Positions 24,422-36,900 of a DNA stretch of 64,000 nucleotides are shown here, in pieces. The DNA is from Oasisia sp. SBJ-2009. Its lineage: Eukaryota; Annelida; Polychaeta; Sabellida; Siboglinidae. Location: the NCBI GenBank assembly GCA_964017155.1, contig OZ024862.1:27084933-27148932 (forward strand), given 5' to 3'. A program made the translations under genes and the position numbers. The first letter of the stretch is position 1, and each line of letters opens with the position of its first letter. Below the pieces are notes generated by a model that saw only the letters and a program-made list of their open reading frames with translations, made no database searches and had not been told where the DNA came from.

Positions 24422-25626
24422 TACTACGTATTTCTGTATAGTCACACCTTGCTATACATTTACCATGGTAACAGTCTCCTCACAGTCAAGGTTGCCCTAG
24501 GATAGTCGTAAATTTGTTCCATATACACAGTACACTATAGTGTAGGAAATTAGTCTCGCTAATATGACCACCTCTCTAATCAGGTCACCAGTCCCAATGA
24601 TGACTTAATAATGAGGCTCCACTGTGCCTGTTTTTGAACTGTACTATATTTTCACAGACTGGAATTTCTTTGGATGTTTGAACTGTTTCTTCTAAAGATT
24701 ATTTTCTTAGAACAGTTTTTTTAAATAAAAAATAGTTTTTAAAAACAATTATGTGCAGGGAATATTATGTAGTTACACCCTTGGTTTTGTTTTAGTAGGC
24801 CCTGTGGTAGACGGTGGCGGACGGCAGGACAATCTGATTACAGTGGCACACAAAATATAGGAAACATTTAAAAACAATCGGCTGTATGAGACTTTGTTTT
24901 CCTTTCTATTCACAATGATAAATTATATCAGACAATTAATGATGCCTCTACCATTAATTGCACGTCTAGAAAATTAGAATAGGGTAAAATTATTTTACGT
25001 TCTGCCACTGTTTATGCATATTGCTAGGCTAACGAGGCTAAAATTATAAGTTCTATTCAAATTCGTAAATTCATGGGTATATAATTTATGGTCTTACCAC
25101 AAATCTACATGCCATTCAAATAAACTGGCATGATGTTTTCGTGAAATTAGACATAATTACACACACACACTCACCTTTTGGGTTTCGGTATATTATAATT
25201 AGGAAGATACTATTTTGGAGCTAAGATACATATCTAAGGACATATACAGTACGCAGCCAGTGCTAAATATAGTTAATCTTTTGTGTCGTAATTCTATTGC
25301 TTTATTAAATGTGGCATTATCCCAGATTTACAGTTCATTCGAATAAAGTGGCGCCAACTAACGGGATCTTTGTTAAATATAGCAAAATGCAGTATTTTTT
25401 CTATAAAAAAAAGTTTTCGATATACAGTAGTACTTTCAATTTCTTGATCACGTGATGAGTATCCGATTTCGGACGTCCAATCTCGGAATTCCGAAATAGG
25501 ACAAGATGACTATTCCGAGATTGGACGTAACAACTGTCATGACAGAAATCAAAGACAATTCAAGTTACGCTCTCAGCAGAAACTAGCCTCAGTTACACAG
25601 GCTCCGCCAGGTGGCAGCACCTTTAC

Positions 25627-26390
25627 CCACTGAGCTCTGTCGGGCACCTGCAGCCTCGTTTTTCGTGTGTGTTGGTCTCCTTGGCAACAGCACGCGCCCG
25701 TCGGTGAATCACGAAGAGAAGTCTGCGATACTTGGCTGCTTCGCAGAATACCAACATTTCAGGTACGCCAGAAGTAAGTGTAATACAGACACATAAGTTG
25801 AGTTTGTTACAAACAACATGAGCATGAGCGTTCATTAGGCTGCTATGCCTATGAGCATTTTGGCATGCAACAAATGTTGTGCAGCTTAACTTACCTATGA
25901 TATCATCTGATATGTATCCCCAGCCTAGGCCTAGCGGCTACACGCCACGGCCGCGATTGTCGGATTGAATTGATACAGTGACAGTATCGTAACGGGCACT
26001 TAACAAAATCAAATATAAATTGTTGGCAAAAATACAGTTATAATGGCAAAATTGAGGTGGGTCCGACTTGTACATAAGTGCCTACTGCAGAATAAATATA
26101 AAAACTCATTTCAGTTAATAAAATTGTGAGTTATTTTCATACTGATATATTATAGTTAGAACTAGAGTCTAGAAGTCCATTGTATACATCTTGTCTTGTT
26201 GTACTACACAATTGTGACTGAAAGTTCATTTTACATTATATATATATATATATATAATTATATATATTTAACTATCGTTTTTATTATGTATATATTTTTA
26301 TAATTTTGTATTTATATTATATATAAATATTTTTAATACTTATGCATGTAGGTTGTAGTCAGTGTGGATGGGGTTAACATCTTAATTCAC
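25627..26390. other. Gap between the inverted repeat and a LINE; one possible non-coding exon
   Basis: A GC-richer patch at about 25625-25762 ends with AACATTTCAG|GTACGC, which resembles a splice donor, and a second GC-rich patch lies at 25920-25960. These could be a leader exon and promoter of an unknown or the downstream gene. A small TA repeat lies at 26239-26262. Nothing else is seen. Confidence 0.3.
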
Positions 26391-27240
26391 CTTGCTCTGG
26401 AGTCCCACAGGGCACTGTTCTTGGCCCCCTCTTCCTTCTTAACATAAACGACATGCCCTCCCATATTTCACCAGGAACCTCCCTCAAACTTTTCGCAATG
26501 CTTTACCGACAGATCAATAACCACACTGACCAAGACAACCTACAGAATGACCTTGACAGACTAACTGACTGGGAAAAAACATGGCGAATGACTTTCAACC
26601 CATCCAAATGCGAAATTATGCACATCACCAGATCTAAATCACCCATACACAATACATGATGAACCGCTCAGAGCAGTACCAGTAGCAACCTACCTTGGCA
26701 TAGATATATCAAGCAACCTCTCCTGGAATCCACACATCAACAAAATAGTAAATAAGGCAAATAGCAAACTTGGATTTATTAAAAGAAACCTAAAATCTAT
26801 CCCACAATCCATCAAGAGATATGCCTATAGGAGTCTGGTCCGCCCACACCTCGAGTACTGCTGCCCGGTGTGGGACCCATATACCATCCGAAACATCAAC
26901 CATCTAGAGGGGGTCCAGCACCGGGCACCAAGATTCGTAGCCCATAATTACAGCTGGGAGACGTCCGGATCCACCTTGGCCTCTGCCCTCTCCTGGCCAA
27001 CCCTAGAACAGAGGAGGGCTAAGGCCAGACCTTGCACCATGTACAAAATAACCAACAATCTTCTATACATCAATCCCAACCAATACCTCATACCTGGACA
27101 CAGCCAAACAAGATCCAACCACCCACACAAATACAGACAAATATCCACCTCCCACAACTATTATAAATACAGCTTTTTTCCCCGAACAATAGCCCAGTGG
27201 AACAGACTACCACCTTAAGTATTTACCCACAACATTCTCG
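26380..27240 (+). pseudogene. Dead non-LTR retrotransposon, reverse transcriptase remnant
   Basis: Pieces in two frames encode RT: GVPQGTVLGPLLFL at about 26400 in one frame, then NDLDRLTDWEKTWRMTFNPS, a shift near 26655, VATYLGIDISSNLSWNPHIN, RSLVRPHLEYCCPVWDPYT and PRTIAQWNRLPP ending at 27218. The box normally reading FADD is reduced to LFAMLYRQ, so both catalytic aspartates are lost. Frame breaks confirm it is inactive. The motif style is CR1/jockey-like. It ends about 600 bp upstream of the ODAD1-like start codon. Confidence 0.88.
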
Positions 27241-27812
27241 ACGCCTTCCAGGGTGTATTGCAGGATATTAACCTGACAACTGCACCCTTGAGGCACCTCT
27301 AATAGACAATATATCCCAACACCCCAGCCCCCCTCCACATCCCATCCCTACCACACCCACATCATCCCCCATCATTGAATTGTACTTTTCCCCACCCAAC
27401 CCATCCTAATTCCACATCCCCAAGCACAAATACTCTTATTCCACTTCCAGATAACATGAAGCCAGCCATCCTGAAACCAACCACCCTCACTAGTGCGTGA
27501 TGCCCCAGTAGGGGTTTTGTACTACAAACCATCAGAATCAGAGAATCTCTGTAAACAACCAGAACAAAACCAAAAGGGGATTTGGAGAAACTGGAAACAA
27601 GTAGAGTAGAGGACGCTTACTTGACATATGTAATTAATCCACCCTAACTAAGCAAATAGTATGTATACATATTCGATGTGGAAGAGTTTGAAGGATGTCG
27701 TTTAGATTATTTGAATTGTGATGTCAGATTCTGGTTGATGTCATACTCAGAATTGTTATAGTAGTCGTCAATGTATCTCAGGTGACTGGGACCAGGTGGA
27801 GCCACCGTGACG

Positions 27813-27976
27813 ATGCCGCGACCACGCTCATCACGCTCTGATGTCAGCGATGGTGACATCGATGGCATGGCAGAACGGGAGCTGGAGTACCAGCGACTGC
27901 AGCGACAGTACCGCATCATGGAGAACGACCGCAAGGCCTACTGCCAGGAGTCTCAGGACATCATCAAACGTCAGAG
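27813..27976 (+). CDS. ODAD1/CCDC63-like, exon 1
   Basis: Starts at ATG in GTGACGATGCCG, ends CGTCAGAG|GTGAGT in phase 2. It encodes a Ser/Arg-rich start, then ELEYQRLQRQYRIMENDRKA. An alternative downstream Met (MAERELEYQ) is possible. Confidence 0.9.
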
Positions 27977-30900
27977 GTGAGTCAATGGTGTGGAATTCGC
28001 TTCCTGCCAGTGTTAAACCAGAATATAATATAGTTTCATTCCGCCGACGTTTAAAAACCTATCTCTTTAATGCTGCCTATCCTCCTTAGTCTCTTAGCCT
28101 CTTCATCCATCCATTGACGACTCATGCATTGTTTTACGATTACGAGTTTGCTTAATCCCTTGGTTTTGTCGCGCCACTGAGTTTGATCTTCAAGGATATT
28201 GGTGCGAAAGAAGTACCTTCTGGGTAATTATTATTATTAACGACTAAGATATGAGCAAAGTGCGGGTTCTTCTCAAATTGGTATTTTATGGCTTCAGCTT
28301 GTACTTATACACTATACCTGGAAGTGTTTTGTTTCTCATAAATAATGTTCTGTTTATAATGATTAAAGCTTCTCTGGTGTGTTTAGGTCTGTGTACAGTG
28401 ATTGATGCTTGTGGTTTCCCCAGTGTATAGGTCTGTGTGATGTACACTGTATTAGATGGTCTGTTCTCTGATGTGTAGGTCTGCATGTTGTGTACCGTGT
28501 AATATGAACTGTTCCCCGATGTATAGGTATATGTGTGTTGTGGACTGTGTTAGATGAACTATTCCGGATGTGTATGTATGTGTGTTGTGGACTGTGTTAG
28601 CTGAACTGTTCCCAGATGTGTAGATCTGTTTGTGTGTCATGGACTGTGTTAGATGAACTCTCCCCCATGTGTAGGCATGTGTGTTGTGGACTGTGTTAGA
28701 TGAACTATTCCGGATGTGTATGTATGTGTGTTGTGGACTGTGTTAGCTGAACTGTTCCCAGATGTGTAGATCTGTTTGTGTGTCATGGACTGTGTTAGAT
28801 GAACTCTCCCCCATGTGTAGGCATGTGTGTTGTGGACTGTGTTAGATGAACTATTCCGGATGTGTATGTATGTGTGTTGTGGACTGTGTTAGCTGAACTG
28901 TTCCCAGATGTGTAGATCTGTTTGTGTGTCATGGACTGTGTTAGATGAACTCTCCCCCATGTGTAGGCATGTGTGTTGTGGACTGTGTTAGATGAACTCT
29001 CATGGACTGTGTTAGATGAACTCTCCCCATGTGCAGGTCGGAGATAGACAAGTTGGAGGAGGAGCGAGAGAGTGTACTCAAGGACCTGCGGCTCATTGAG
29101 AGTCGCAGCAACGAAATCAAGGATGAGAAGAACGTTGACAAACTCGGAGGCCTGGGAAAGGACAAATGTAAGAACATCTATTCTAATAATAGATTAACTT
29201 GGAGCAATGTAAACGCATCTCCTCCCTGGCACTCGGGTTCATCCACTTCTCCATACAGCAGTATACTTGTTGGGATGATTGACATTTGAGCTATTGCTTG
29301 GTGAGGTAGTTGAAAAATAACAAAGGTAGTTGGTTTGATATTTTACTTTTCTCAGTTGTTAGTAATTTCCCAGGCGGATGCAAAGCCACAACTGGTGACA
29401 GGTGAAATGAAACTGTCACAGGAATTGCCTTAAACACAAAGTTACTGTAATGAGAGCAGTTCTTGCATTTGGTTTATTGCTTGGTGGACGGAGATAAAGT
29501 TATTATTAAAAAGTTTACTAATGTCAAAAGTCAAAGCGGGTGTTTGTTGACAGGGGAGTGTGTTCACTGGGATGTGTTTGTGGGTTTACTGGACGTGTTT
29601 GTTGACAGCGTAATGTGTTAACTGGAATGTGGTGGTGTGTTCAGAATATGTGGTTGTTGATAGTGGAGTGTGTTCACTGGGATGTGTTTGTGTGTTCACT
29701 GGAATAGTTAATTGACTGTGGGATGTGTTCACTGGATGTGTTTGTTGATTGTGGGGTGTGTTCACTGGAATGATTTGTGTGATCCCCAGATGTGTTTATT
29801 CACAGTGAAGTGTGTTCACTGGGAGTTTGTTTACAGTGGAGTGTGTTCACTGATATGTGTTTATTTGAGTAGTTTGTTGACTGTGGAGTGTGTTCTTTGG
29901 ATGTGTTTGTTGTACTGGGTGTGTTCACTGGAATATGTTTATGTGTTCCCCAGATGTGTTTATTCACAATGAAGTGTGTTCGCTGGGAGTTTGTTTACAG
30001 TGAAGGGAGTGTTTTCACTTAAATGTGTTTGTGTGTTCACTGGAGGTGTTTGTGTGTTTACTGGAGGTGTTTGTGTGTTCACTGGAGGTGTTTGTGTGTT
30101 CATTGGAGGTGTTTGTGTGTTCACTGGAGGTGTTTGTGTGTTCACTGGAGGTGTTTGTGTGTTCGCTGGGAGTTTGTTTACAGTGAAGGGAGTGTTTTCA
30201 CTGAAATGTGTTTGTGTATTCACTGGAGGTGTTTGTGTGTTCACTGGAGGTGTTTGTGTGTTCACTGGAGGTGTTTGTACACAGCTGCGTTTGATGAGGA
30301 GATTGAGAAGGAGAAGAACCTGGAGAAGGAGGTAGCGGCAGAGATCAGGGAGTGGCAAAGGAAGCTGAAGAGTCAACACAAGACGATGGGCGGCGTGCAC
30401 ATGAGCTCTCAACACACCAGTCAGATGCTCAAGAACGTGCACAAACTCGAGAACCAACTGCAACTGGTGGGTTCAAATTGGTCACTTCTTCTTTGCTGTC
30501 CATCGTGTCCAATGATGACATCAATGTAGGGTTTCGTCTGTTACATGTTTTGCTCGTTGGTGAGAGAATAGTCCAGTTTGAGATGTAAAGCCTCTCCCGC
30601 AGTTGACACCGAAGATGATAGGGGCAGCAGCATCAGGAAAGCTATGGCGGAGATTGTGATCATGTTGGTATTTTTGTGATATCTTTTCTTCAATAACTTC
30701 AATAATGTTCTTCACATTGGTCACACCGGTGATGTGGTGAGGTGGACAGAGGGTTGACACTATAATAATAATAATAGTAATAATAATAATATAACAGCAT
30801 TTGTCTGCACCATTAATCTGGCAATTAAGACCATTTTTAGAGGCACATTATTGGACTATGGATTTCATTAGGATTATAGATTTCATCACATTATTGGACT

Positions 30901-33900
30901 ATGGATTTCATTAGGATTATAGATTTCATCACATTATTGAACTATGGATTTCATTAGGATTATAGATTTCATCACATTATTGGACTATGGATTTCATTAG
31001 GATTATAGATTTCATCACATTATTGGACTATGGATCGATGCTTTAATGTAAAGAAAATATGTTATTATAGTACTTGTATATGTTGCTAAAATATAGAAAC
31101 ATAAATAAATGTTATTAAAATTCAAAAACATAAATAAGTTGTAAACAACAAAGTGCTGCACATACAGACCACCGCAACTATTGATTCATTTTCTGTTTCA
31201 TTGTTGCAATTATAATATGTCCCAGCCTTGAGTGGAGGATAGTTACACTATAAACTTCCAATTTCTGTTCAGTATAGCAGTAACTATATTGGTTTGTGCC
31301 ATTATGTTTTAAAACAGTTATCTCACTCATGATACTTGCTCTCTTCAAATAAAAGAATGGAGAACATTTGAAACAGAAACAGGGTTTGGACAGTTGAGCA
31401 CTATAATAATATAATATGATATGATATGATATGATATGATATGATATGATATGATATGATATGATATGATATGATATGATATGATATGATATGATATGAT
31501 ATGATATGATATGATATGATATGATATGATATGATATGATATGATATGATATGATATAATATAATATGATATAATATAATATAATATAATATAATATAAT
31601 ATAATATAATATAATATAATATAATGGACTATGATTTTTTGCAGAACATGTGAAAAAAATATTTACCAACCTTTGTTTGTACATGCACACCAGCCAAGTA
31701 CAGTCGACTATTTATAAACAAACTTATAAGAAGACAATCTGTTCTACATATTTAAATATATGTAGAACCACAATTACAATTGTAACTTTAATTTAAAAAA
31801 AAATTATGTTATAGATTTGTCTTGTTTTTATTATGATTAATGTTTACATACTATTTTAATAATGAATTTATCTCTATTTTTATTTCTCTACTATGTATTT
31901 TATATTTTTATGATGACGAACGCTGCAAAATTAATTTCCCTGTCTGGGACAAAAAAGTTTTATTATATTGTATTGTATATTTAAATGAAAAGGATTTTTT
32001 TATAAATATCTAGACCGTACATTTTTTTCAGAGTGAAATGTTTCGATGAATTATGTAGTTATAAATTTTAGGCAAACAACAGTTTCTGCAAACGACTGGA
32101 GGAGAATCGGCAGCTGCGTGAATCGATTGATAGTCTGAGGGTGGAGCGCCGCAGGTTTGACAATCTACGGGGCAAACTTGAGAAAAAGAGGGAATCACTG
32201 AAGCGTGACATCGGTGAAGTAATCGATCAGTCAACACAGGCCTACGATCAAAGGTTAGCAGAATGTCACCAATTGAACTGGAATGTTTTTTGTTTAGTTT
32301 TGATTAAACTTCACTGAGATGACTAAAACATCTCACAATTTTTTATTTATATGACACCATTTTCTATAAGTATTGAGTAAATAATCATTATGGTTGGTAA
32401 TAACTAGAACAGCTGAGAATTGTTTTAGCAGAAAAATACCTAAACATAACAATATTTTCAAACTTCATGATTATACATTTTAAAGAAATGTTACATTCAT
32501 AATTATCTATACATGAAACATACATTATTCTTTCATACAAATCATATAATTTACCCCAGTGGATTATTTCATCATTTCCAATTACATGTATAAAAAATTC
32601 AAAATGGAGTATCTCAGAAATTTGGCCAATGCGAATTTGTGATGTTTTATAAAACATCTAATTGACTTGCAGTTAAATTGAGTCCTTACGCCCTGAAAAA
32701 CCTGTCATCTGTTATAACAATGGCAAAAGAGAACAGTGCTATATATTTATATGTTATGTTAAGAAAGTTGCACAAGATAAAATTCTATCGTCTGTCTATC
32801 TACAACAGACCAGGGGGTCACACTTTTTTCAGGTGATAAAGACTAACTTTGCATATCCATTGGTACTCTGCATATAAAAACAAATCAGTATACATGGAAA
32901 TGAGCCAGTCTGTATAAATAGTAAAACATTTCCAGTTTCCATTACATGCTGTAAATTCTATAATTCTGTAAATGCTGTAAATTCCACACATAGTAAAAGA
33001 TGATCATGGACTGTGTCTTAGAGACGAGGCCCAGGCGAAGATGATCCTTCTGAAGGAGAAAGCTGACAAGGATCTGCAGCAGCACAATGCGGAGATGAAG
33101 GAACTGGTGAGGATCATTGACCACGACCGCAAGTTGAGGGACTTCATGTACATGAAGGGGAAGGAACGCGAGGAAGACAAACAGTTGGTGAAGTGGCGCG
33201 AACGCAAAGGTACAGATGTCTCACCTGCTTCTGTGGAGCATCTTGTCTTCTTCATCATCTTTGGGATACTTCATCTTCGTCTTTGGATCCCTCTTCTTCA
33301 TCAGAATACTTCACATCTTTTTCTTTGGAATACTTTCTTTCCTTTGGAGCACATCAATTTCCATGGAGTACTTCTTCAGAGTACTTCTTCAGAGTACCTC
33401 CTCTTATTCTTCAGAGTAGTTCCTTTTCTTCTTCAGAGTACTTCCTCTTCTTCTTCAGAGTACTTCCTCTTCATCTTCATAGTACCTCCTCTTCTTCTTC
33501 AGAGTACTTCCTCTTCTTCTTCAGAGTACTTCCTCTTCTTCATCAGAGTACTTCCTCTTCTTCTTCAGAGATCCCCCTCTTCTTCTTCAGAGTACCTCCT
33601 CTTCTTCTTCTTCAAAATACTTCCTCTTCTTCTTCAGAGTACCTCCTCTTCTTCTTCAGAGAACTTCATCTTCTTCATGGTACTTCTTCTTTGGAGTACT
33701 TCTTATTCTTTGGAGTACTTCCTGTTCTGAGTACTTCATTTTCTTTGGAACACTTCTTAAAAGTACTTCGCCTTTGTTGGAGTACTCCATATTCTTTGGA
33801 ATATTAATTTCATCTTCAGAGTACACATTCATCTTCTTCAGAGTACCTCATCTTTACCTTCTTCAATAGGCCCCTTCATGGTTTTGTCTTCATCATGTGT

Positions 33901-36900
33901 CATTCATGTTTTCTGCTATTCTTACAGATTCTCTTAAATATTATTTGTTTACCATTTAATGAAAGAACTACTGTTTTATATAAATTAGAAACAACTTTGT
34001 ATTTCCTATTCTGATATGCATTTGCTTATACCTATGGATATAAGGAACACCAGGAATGAGAAACAGAGGATATAAACCTATCAAATTCTATAGGTGTGTA
34101 TATTTGACTGGTTTTGAATAATTTGTCTGGACGAATAAACTGGACATTGAAAGAAAACAGTATGAGATACCAGGGGAGGGTGGCATGTGTGGTTCGCAAG
34201 AATGAGTTATATTATTTTGTTATTTCCACAGAGAATATGGAACTGGAGAAGAAGAAGGCGAGTCAGACAGACTCAGTCGAGTCCTACGAGGACGCCTTCA
34301 AACGCATCACGCAAATCACTGGTGAAAATGACCTTGACCTTCTTGTTAACAAGTTCATCGAGAACGAAGACATCAACTTTGCTCTGTTCAACTACGTCAA
34401 TGAACAGAACAATGAGAAGGAGACAATCGAAGAGAGCATACAAAAGGTAGCTATCATTGCCGCTCTTTGTTGAATTAGTTTTGTAGCTGTATTGTCACAC
34501 TTCATATATATTTATTTACTGTTAGTTGAAAGATGTCTACAGTGCTCTCAGTTGTTAATGAAAATTTTTAAGTCAGTCATTCATCCGAGGAGTTTCACAG
34601 AAGATCTTTGCACTTTAGAAATGATATAATTTAACTAAGTCATCATCATTGAAACTCGTATTTAAAATGTGCCTAATGAAGTGAGTTTGTTGCAGATCCG
34701 GGATGAGATTGAGAAGTTCAAGCGACAGGGCATAGAGTTGGAGGAACAGAGGAAGGAGATTCAGAAGAAACTCGACGACCGAGTCAATGTCGCCATGACG
34801 ACCATGACTGAACACACCGACAAACTCAAGTCTGTCAACAAGATCATGGATCAGTTGAAAGCAGGTGAGTAGATTCACAAGATCATGGATCAGTTGAAAG
34901 CAGGTGAGTAAATCTATAAGATCATGGATCAGGTGACAGCAGGTGAGTAGATCTAAAAGGTCACGGATCAGTTAAAAATAGGTGATTAAATCCATAAGAT
35001 CAGGGATCAGTTGAGAAGCATGTGAGTAGATCTACAAGATCATGGATCAGTTGAAAGCAGGTGAGTAATTCTACAAGATCAGGGATCAATTAAAACCAGG
35101 TAAGTTGATCTACAAGATCATGGATCAGTTGAAAGCAGGTGTGTAGATCTACAAGATCATGGATTAGTTGAAAGCAGGTGAGTAATTCTACCAAATCATG
35201 GATCAATTAAAACCGGGTAAGTTGATCTACAAGATCATGGATCAGTTGAGTAAGAGGGTTTTCAGTTTCAATTGCATCAATGTTACATCAAACAAAGCTA
35301 CAATTACAAAAGGCTGTTCACTTTAATAATCACAGTGCTAATCAAATGAATGTTTGTGGTTTCTTAAACAAACTGCACACACATACAATTTTAGTGATGT
35401 TCACTTATTTATAGACTTGTTTGGTGGCTGGGAGCAGAGCGAGTCCACCTTGCTCTCCTACTTATGTTGGTTTCACATCATTTTCTCAACTGCTGTCCTT
35501 CTCTATCCCATCTGCTTTCTCTTATTTGTTGTCTCCGTCAGTTGTCTCTCAGTCAGTCTCCTCATCTCTCACTCAGGACTCCTGCTGTCAGTTGGGGGTT
35601 TACATATTTACACAGTGTGTATTCTATACTATATACAAGCTAACTTCACATTCTTCTCTTTATTTTGTTTTTTATTAGTAGTTGTTTCGCCCATTCCCTT
35701 GGTGAAGTGTTGGATTAGCATCACTCACTCACTCACTCACTCACTCACTCACTCACTCACTCACTCACTCAACTCACTCAACTCACTCAACTCACTCAAC
35801 TCACTCAACTCACTCAACTCACTCAACTCACTCAACTCACTCCACTCACTCCACTCACTCCACTCACTCCACTCACTCCACTCACTCCACTCACTCCACT
35901 CACTCGGATACCATTAAAGGTGTAGGATTCTGCGCAGTCATTTGTTGATGAATGTTGTGTGACACTATATTTCATCAATGCCATGACCTAATACAATGGC
36001 TGTATGTTGCCCCTCTCAGGCATTGAGTCGCTGTTCAACAAGCTGGGGTGCAGTCGGGGCGCCATAGACGAGATGCTGGGTGCGGAGAAAGGGATCACGG
36101 ACAAGAACATGCTGCAGTATCTGGGCATCATCGAGGAGCGCACCAACCTACTGCTGCTGCTGCAGGCCTACGTCAACAGTCTCAAGGCACGTCTCCACTC
36201 ACATCAGCTGTCTGTCTGGGTCATAACATGAGCTGTCTGTCTGTCTGGTTCTCTGATGACACAAGCTGTCTGTGTGTCTCTGATAACATGATGTCTGTGT
36301 GTCTCTGATAACATGAGCTGTCTGTGTGTCTCTGATAACATGAGCTGTCTGTGTGTCTCTGATAACATGAGCTGTCTGTGTGTCTCTGATAACATGAGCT
36401 GTCTGTGTGTCTCTGATAACATGAGCTGTCTGTGTGTCTCTGATAACATGAGCTGTCTGTGTGTCTCTGATAACACGAGCTGTCTGTGTGTCTCTGATAA
36501 CATGAGTTGTCTGTGTGTCTCTGATAACATAATGTCTGTGTGTCTCTGATAACACGAGCTGTCTGTGTGTCTCTGATAACATGAGTTGTCTGTGTGTCTC
36601 TGATAACATGATGTCTGTGTGTCTCTGATAACACGAGCTGTCTGTGTGTCTCTGATAACATGAGTTGTATGTGCGTCTCTGATTACATGAGCTGTCTGTA
36701 TGTCTCTGATAACATGATGTCTGTGTGTCTCTGATAACATGAGTTGTCTGTGCGTCTCTGATAACATGAGCTGTCTGTGTGTCTCTGATAACATGATGTG
36801 TGTCTCTGATAACATGAGCTGTCTGTGTGTCTCTGATAATATGATATATCTGTGTGTCTCTGATAACATGAGCTGTCTGTGTGTCTCTGATAACATGAGT

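Larger units (their letters stand above)
13161..25626. repeat. Very large composite inverted repeat (foldback-like), about 12.4 kb
   Basis: The left edge (GTAAAGGTGCTGCCACCT at 13161) is matched by the reverse complement at the right edge (25609-25626). Inner matches are collinear and inverted: 13210-14075 with 24655-25550 (including GTTACGTCCAATCTCGGAAT), 15485-15675 with 24420-24612, 17445-17850 with 22775-23185, and about 18812-20050 with 21545-22770. The left arm is longer because of direct duplications and SINE copies; the right arm carries an extra 1.35-kb element. The centre is near 20.6-21.5 kb. No transposase frame is visible. It could be a foldback transposon or a local inverted duplication. 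Confidence 0.85.

Noticed and set aside
25611..25835. GC-richer frames on both strands near a possible donor
   Set aside because: No similarity recognised and no following exon in phase could be found; kept only as a possible non-coding exon.
20905..28000. CRISPR array or bacterial operon
   Set aside because: Repeats are direct minisatellites without unique equal-length spacers, and the genes are clearly intron-containing and eukaryotic.
29960..30463. Minus-strand frame of 167 codons with TQTPPVN repeats
   Set aside because: Its repeats are the 21-bp intron 2 minisatellite, and its upstream part is antisense to exon 3 of the ODAD1-like gene.
31178..31690. 170-codon frame with ISYH and ILYY repeats
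   Set aside because: Produced by the ATATG/ATATA pentanucleotide array; no conserved domain.
33041..33807. Frames of 229 and 204 codons with Ser/Phe/Leu-rich repeats
   Set aside because: Only the first part (to 33209) is exon 5; the rest reads through the donor into the TTCTTCTTCAG minisatellite.
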